From: Candidatus Eremiobacterota bacterium
GTDB taxonomy: Bacteria; Vulcanimicrobiota; Vulcanimicrobiia; Vulcanimicrobiales; Vulcanimicrobiaceae
Length of the DNA stretch: 64,000 bases
Assembly: GCA_019240525.1 (NCBI GenBank)
Contig: JAFAYE010000001.1
Location: 1,151,300-1,215,299 of the forward strand
Direction: 5' to 3'
The position numbers and the translations under genes are program-made. The notes under the pieces are model-generated. The model had not been told where the DNA came from. It worked only from the letters and a program-made list of their open reading frames with translations, and made no database searches. Of this stretch, positions 61,191 through 64,000 are shown in pieces; position 1 is the first letter of the stretch; the number at the start of each line of letters is the position of its first letter.

Positions 61191-63770
61191 TTAGATCGTT
61201 CGCGTCACGACGAAGAGCACTTGCGCGCCCTGAAGGACGTAGGCGTCGGTTGGAATCACCGGCGCGCCGGGGATGCCACCGTAAACGAGGCCGCCTCCGA
61301 CGATCGTGAACGGAGTGGCGTACACATTGGTGAGATTCGTTCCGTAGAGCCCGTACTCGTAGCCGGCGCGGCGATACGCGACGTGCGCGTCGAGCGTAGC
61401 GTAGGGCGAGCGGTTCAGCTCGTTATACCAACCCTCGTAATCGAGTTCGGCACCGTAACGCAGCCCCAGCGGCGGTTCTTGTTCGAGCGCGAGGTAGGCC
61501 TTGTGCAACGGCTGCCCGAGCGATTGCTGGCCGGCGGCGAGCGTCCCATCTTGAACCAACACTGGAATTTCCGTGAGGAAGGAGCTGTCGACATCCCAAC
61601 CGGCACGTAAATGCAGGTCGCGGACTATTTGCTGATCGCCGTGGATATCGAACCCGCGATAGACGCCGTTGCCCGCGTTCACCGGCATCGCGATCGGGCA
61701 CGGCACCGGCTTGCGCTTCGTCTGACAGCCCGGGATCGCTATCGGATTGGTCTCGCTCGACGGTGCGCGCAGATTCGTTTGATAGAAATCCATTGACAAA
61801 TGAAACGGATGCCGGGAGAAGTTGAGTATTTGTTCCATCCCCAGGTCGTAGTCGGTCGCGTGATCGGGCCGCAAGTTCGGGTTTCCGATGTAGATCACAC
61901 CGCCGACCGGAACGCGATCCGCAGGCGGAGGTACGACCAGCTCCGAGAGCTGGGGCGTTTGAAATGTCGTACCGACTGAAGCACGCACGGCCGTATTACC
62001 GGTCGGCGTCCAGACGAAGCCGGCACGCGGATCGAAACTGTGCCCGAAGGTGCTGAAATCGCTATCGTAGGCAGCCAACGAATAGTGAATGTGACTCGTC
62101 GGATCGCCGTTGTAGCGAAGCACGGCCGAACGCTCCGTTTGCGCCAGCGGAAAGGTCTGTACCGGGGGGATCCCGTCAGGATTGAAAACGCCGTTCGAAA
62201 TCTGATCGGCAGGCATTGGAGTGTTGTTCGCACCAAACGGATTGCCGATTCGCCGAGCCTGCGCTGTGACCTGACTCTGAACGTAGTTTGTCGTGAGGTT
62301 CTCGGTCTCGACGTCGTACTTGAACGACAGCATTCCGCTCGTAAAGTGATGGTCGAGTTCGAGCCAATCGTCGCCGAGCAGGTCGCGTTGATTGTAGAGA
62401 TATGGCTGCGTTTCGGCCCCCGCGCCGGAGACCGACTGCGATGCGACGGTCGTCAAGTGACTGAATTGAAAGAGCGTCGCGGGCGCGCCGTTGACCAGTT
62501 CGCCGCCCAACGGCAACTGCGTGTCGAGCCCGAGGTTGGACTGATGCGAGCCCAGCAGCGTGCCTGCGAAACTTTGATAACCGCCGCTCGGATTCTGATC
62601 GAGCGGCGAGAGCGCGCCTCCCAGATGCACCGCGTCGTCTCCGCCACCGCCGGCGAAACCGGGCGGAGTGTAGTTGGTCAGCAACGAGGATTCGTCTTTG
62701 CTCACGGCCTGATTGCGAAAATCGAGCTGGACGTAACCGTATCCATCCGGACCGCCGAGCTGATAACGCAACTTGCCGAGAATCGACGAACCGTACGAAC
62801 CGCTGCCGACGTTTTGCGGCGTCTCGTCGTTGGCCGGCGGAGCAACGCCTGGCGGCGGTGCGAGGATCGTCTGGTTCACCGATCCGGCCGAGCTGGTGGC
62901 GTGAAGCGAGAACGCATAGCCGATTCGATCGTCGGTGCCCGTTGTTTGAATGGTCTCGCCGTACGTTCCATACGAACCCCCGAAGATGCGCAGCAACGAT
63001 TGGGGCGCGATCGTCGGCTGCAGTGTCAAGATGTTAATGCCGCCGCCGATCGTGTTCGGACCGATGAGCGACGACGGAGCGATGCCGTAAAGCACCTGCA
63101 CTTCTTGCAACGCGGCCGGGTCGAGCAGTGACAAATCGAAGTCACCGGTGTTTCCGTTGTTCATCTGATGACCATCGATGTCGACCAACGTCTCGGTGGG
63201 GTCGGGGCCGCGCACGGCAAAGGCCACCGTCGCATTACTGCCACCTCCCAGCGGGAGAACCGGCGTTACCGAAAGCTGTGGCCAAACCATCGAAGCGACA
63301 CTCGTGGTTCCGGCCGCCGCGGCGCTCTGCGCGCTCAGTGTCGTGCTCGGCGCCGATGCGGTCGAAACGGTTTCACCGGCCGACGCGCGCACTTGGCCGA
63401 TGACCGTCAGCGAGTTCGTCGTCGCCGGCGAGAGGCTGATCGTCAAAATCGAATTGTTCTGATCGACGGTCACCGTGCGCTGGGAGATCGCTTGATAGCC
63501 TGGGGCTGCGGCGTGCAGCGCGTAGGTACCGGCGCGAACCGACTGAATGATGAAGCGTCCGCGAGCGTCAGTGCGCGCGCTTTTCGACGCGCCGCCGGAG
63601 GAAAGCACCACCGAAGCTCCGGCGATCGGCGTGCCATCGTTGGCCGTGACGCTGCCGGTGACGTCGGGGGCGGTGTTCTGCGCGGTCGCAATTACCGTCG
63701 GCGGGATCGAGAACGCGAGTAGGAGCGCGAACGATACGCACGCGCGCACGCATGCGATACGATAGACCAT
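61191..63770 (-). CDS. TonB-dependent outer membrane receptor
   Basis: 859 residues with a signal peptide (about 1-30), a carboxypeptidase-regulatory-like domain (about 35-115, VTANDGTPIAGASVVLSSGG), a plug domain (about 150-260, FAVRGPDPTETLVDIDGHQMNNG, then NTIGGGINILT) and a 22-strand-type barrel ending LFVVTRTI. AGGAGG lies six bases before the ATG. The regulatory-like N-terminal domain is usual in SusC-like and related receptors. Substrate (siderophore, sugar or other) not determinable. Confidence 0.9.
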   Translation of the reverse strand: MVYRIACVRACVSFALLLAFSIPPTVIATAQNTAPDVTGSVTANDGTPIAGASVVLSSGGASKSARTDARGRFIIQSVRAGTYALHAAAPGYQAISQRTVTVDQNNSILTISLSPATTNSLTVIGQVRASAGETVSTASAPSTTLSAQSAAAAGTTSVASMVWPQLSVTPVLPLGGGSNATVAFAVRGPDPTETLVDIDGHQMNNGNTGDFDLSLLDPAALQEVQVLYGIAPSSLIGPNTIGGGINILTLQPTIAPQSLLRIFGGSYGTYGETIQTTGTDDRIGYAFSLHATSSAGSVNQTILAPPPGVAPPANDETPQNVGSGSYGSSILGKLRYQLGGPDGYGYVQLDFRNQAVSKDESSLLTNYTPPGFAGGGGDDAVHLGGALSPLDQNPSGGYQSFAGTLLGSHQSNLGLDTQLPLGGELVNGAPATLFQFSHLTTVASQSVSGAGAETQPYLYNQRDLLGDDWLELDHHFTSGMLSFKYDVETENLTTNYVQSQVTAQARRIGNPFGANNTPMPADQISNGVFNPDGIPPVQTFPLAQTERSAVLRYNGDPTSHIHYSLAAYDSDFSTFGHSFDPRAGFVWTPTGNTAVRASVGTTFQTPQLSELVVPPPADRVPVGGVIYIGNPNLRPDHATDYDLGMEQILNFSRHPFHLSMDFYQTNLRAPSSETNPIAIPGCQTKRKPVPCPIAMPVNAGNGVYRGFDIHGDQQIVRDLHLRAGWDVDSSFLTEIPVLVQDGTLAAGQQSLGQPLHKAYLALEQEPPLGLRYGAELDYEGWYNELNRSPYATLDAHVAYRRAGYEYGLYGTNLTNVYATPFTIVGGGLVYGGIPGAPVIPTDAYVLQGAQVLFVVTRTI

Positions 63771-63807
63771 GGAGAGCCTCCTGAAGACGAGCTAGGGTTA
63801 CGAGAAG

Positions 63808-64000
63808 CTAACCGAAGCTGTAAACAGGAGGTCCGCGTTTGGCGAGGCGCAGCGCGTTGGGCGTGCAACGACTGCGCAGAGTAAAGGTCTGCCGAAGATC
63901 GTGGTAGCGGCTCGCGCAAACCGCACTGCGCAAAGGACGCAGCAACGTCTCGACGATCGTTACGATCGAGTCGCGATAGGAAATGAGCCATCGGGCTACG
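63808..64000 (-). CDS. 3' end of an unrecognised gene (partial at window edge)
   Basis: On the minus strand one frame stays open from the window edge for 63 codons to a TAG at 63808-63810, encoding a tail with WLISYRDSIVTIVETLLRPL and ending RGPPVYSFG. It lies upstream of the TonB receptor in the same direction, 37 bases before its ATG. The predicted tail is hydrophobic then basic, and no family is recognised. The evidence is frame length only, so it may not be real. Confidence 0.4.
   Translation of the reverse strand, partial: VARWLISYRDSIVTIVETLLRPLRSAVCASRYHDLRQTFTLRSRCTPNALRLAKRGPPVYSFG

Noticed and set aside
63692-63991. 99-residue minus-strand frame at the right edge
   Set aside because: It overlaps the start of the TonB receptor gene in another frame and is Ser/Arg-rich. 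The different frame ending at 63808 is a better candidate for real coding.

Overview
This is a GC-rich bacterial chromosome segment with very dense coding. There are about 64 protein genes, no rRNA, tRNA, IS element, prophage or CRISPR array, and no gene-free stretch longer than about 225 bases. Lipoboxes, a TonB-dependent receptor and several signal peptides point to a diderm (outer-membrane) aerobic heterotroph. GTG and TTG starts are frequent, and most neighbouring genes on one strand share 4-nt stop/start overlaps. The mix (homodimeric pyruvate dehydrogenase E1, caa3 oxidase with a subunit II/cytochrome c fusion, EgtD, lyase-type propeller lipoprotein) would fit a little-cultured phylum such as Eremiobacterota/Vulcanimicrobiota, but that assignment is inference only.

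Region 1 (1-13 kb): the 5' part of thiC with its TPP riboswitch is divergent from aceE-aceF and a seven-bladed propeller lipoprotein. Aconitase, RNase D and a VTT membrane protein run the other way, head-to-head with a VKOR-type oxidoreductase. rpiB faces a Nudix / metallo-beta-lactamase / lipoprotein operon. Region 2 (14-17.8 kb): a quinone-oxidoreductase-like MDR enzyme, then an operon of a small membrane protein, BolA, a CGFT monothiol glutaredoxin and a rhodanese (Fe-S/sulfur handling), then a cupin and an EVE protein. Region 3 (17.8-26 kb): polyphosphate kinase, a complete four-gene osmoprotectant ABC transporter whose ATPase apparently starts at CTG, EgtD, an amino-acid permease, a lipoprotein and a lytic transglycosylase.

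Region 4 (26-39.7 kb): lipid/envelope genes (hydroxylase, UgtP/MGD1-like glycosyltransferase, phosphoesterase), ROK sugar kinase, a YkgJ cysteine-cluster protein, a large Asp-box propeller protein, threonine dehydratase, RF3 and a GH130 phosphorylase. A 169-bp element bounded by 29-bp inverted repeats sits between GH130 and a small membrane protein. Region 5 (39.7-47.4 kb): the cytochrome oxidase locus, with ctaA-ctaB plus an MFS exporter converging on ctaC-ctaD-ctaE and two tiny membrane proteins.

Region 6 (47.4-59.8 kb): an amino-sugar-flavoured accessory region. One minus-strand operon carries an FAD oxidoreductase, a minimal ImmA/IrrE-like zincin, an N-acetylglucosamine-kinase-like ATPase and NanE. 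A second carries an unknown protein, a secreted GH20 hexosaminidase, a permease fused to a PDZ-like periplasmic tail, a methyltransferase and a HyuA-like ATPase. The likely theme is scavenging of amino sugars from chitin or cell wall. Region 7 (59.8-64 kb): an RskA-type tail protein, a GNAT enzyme, a TonB-dependent receptor, and the 3' end of an unrecognised gene at the edge.
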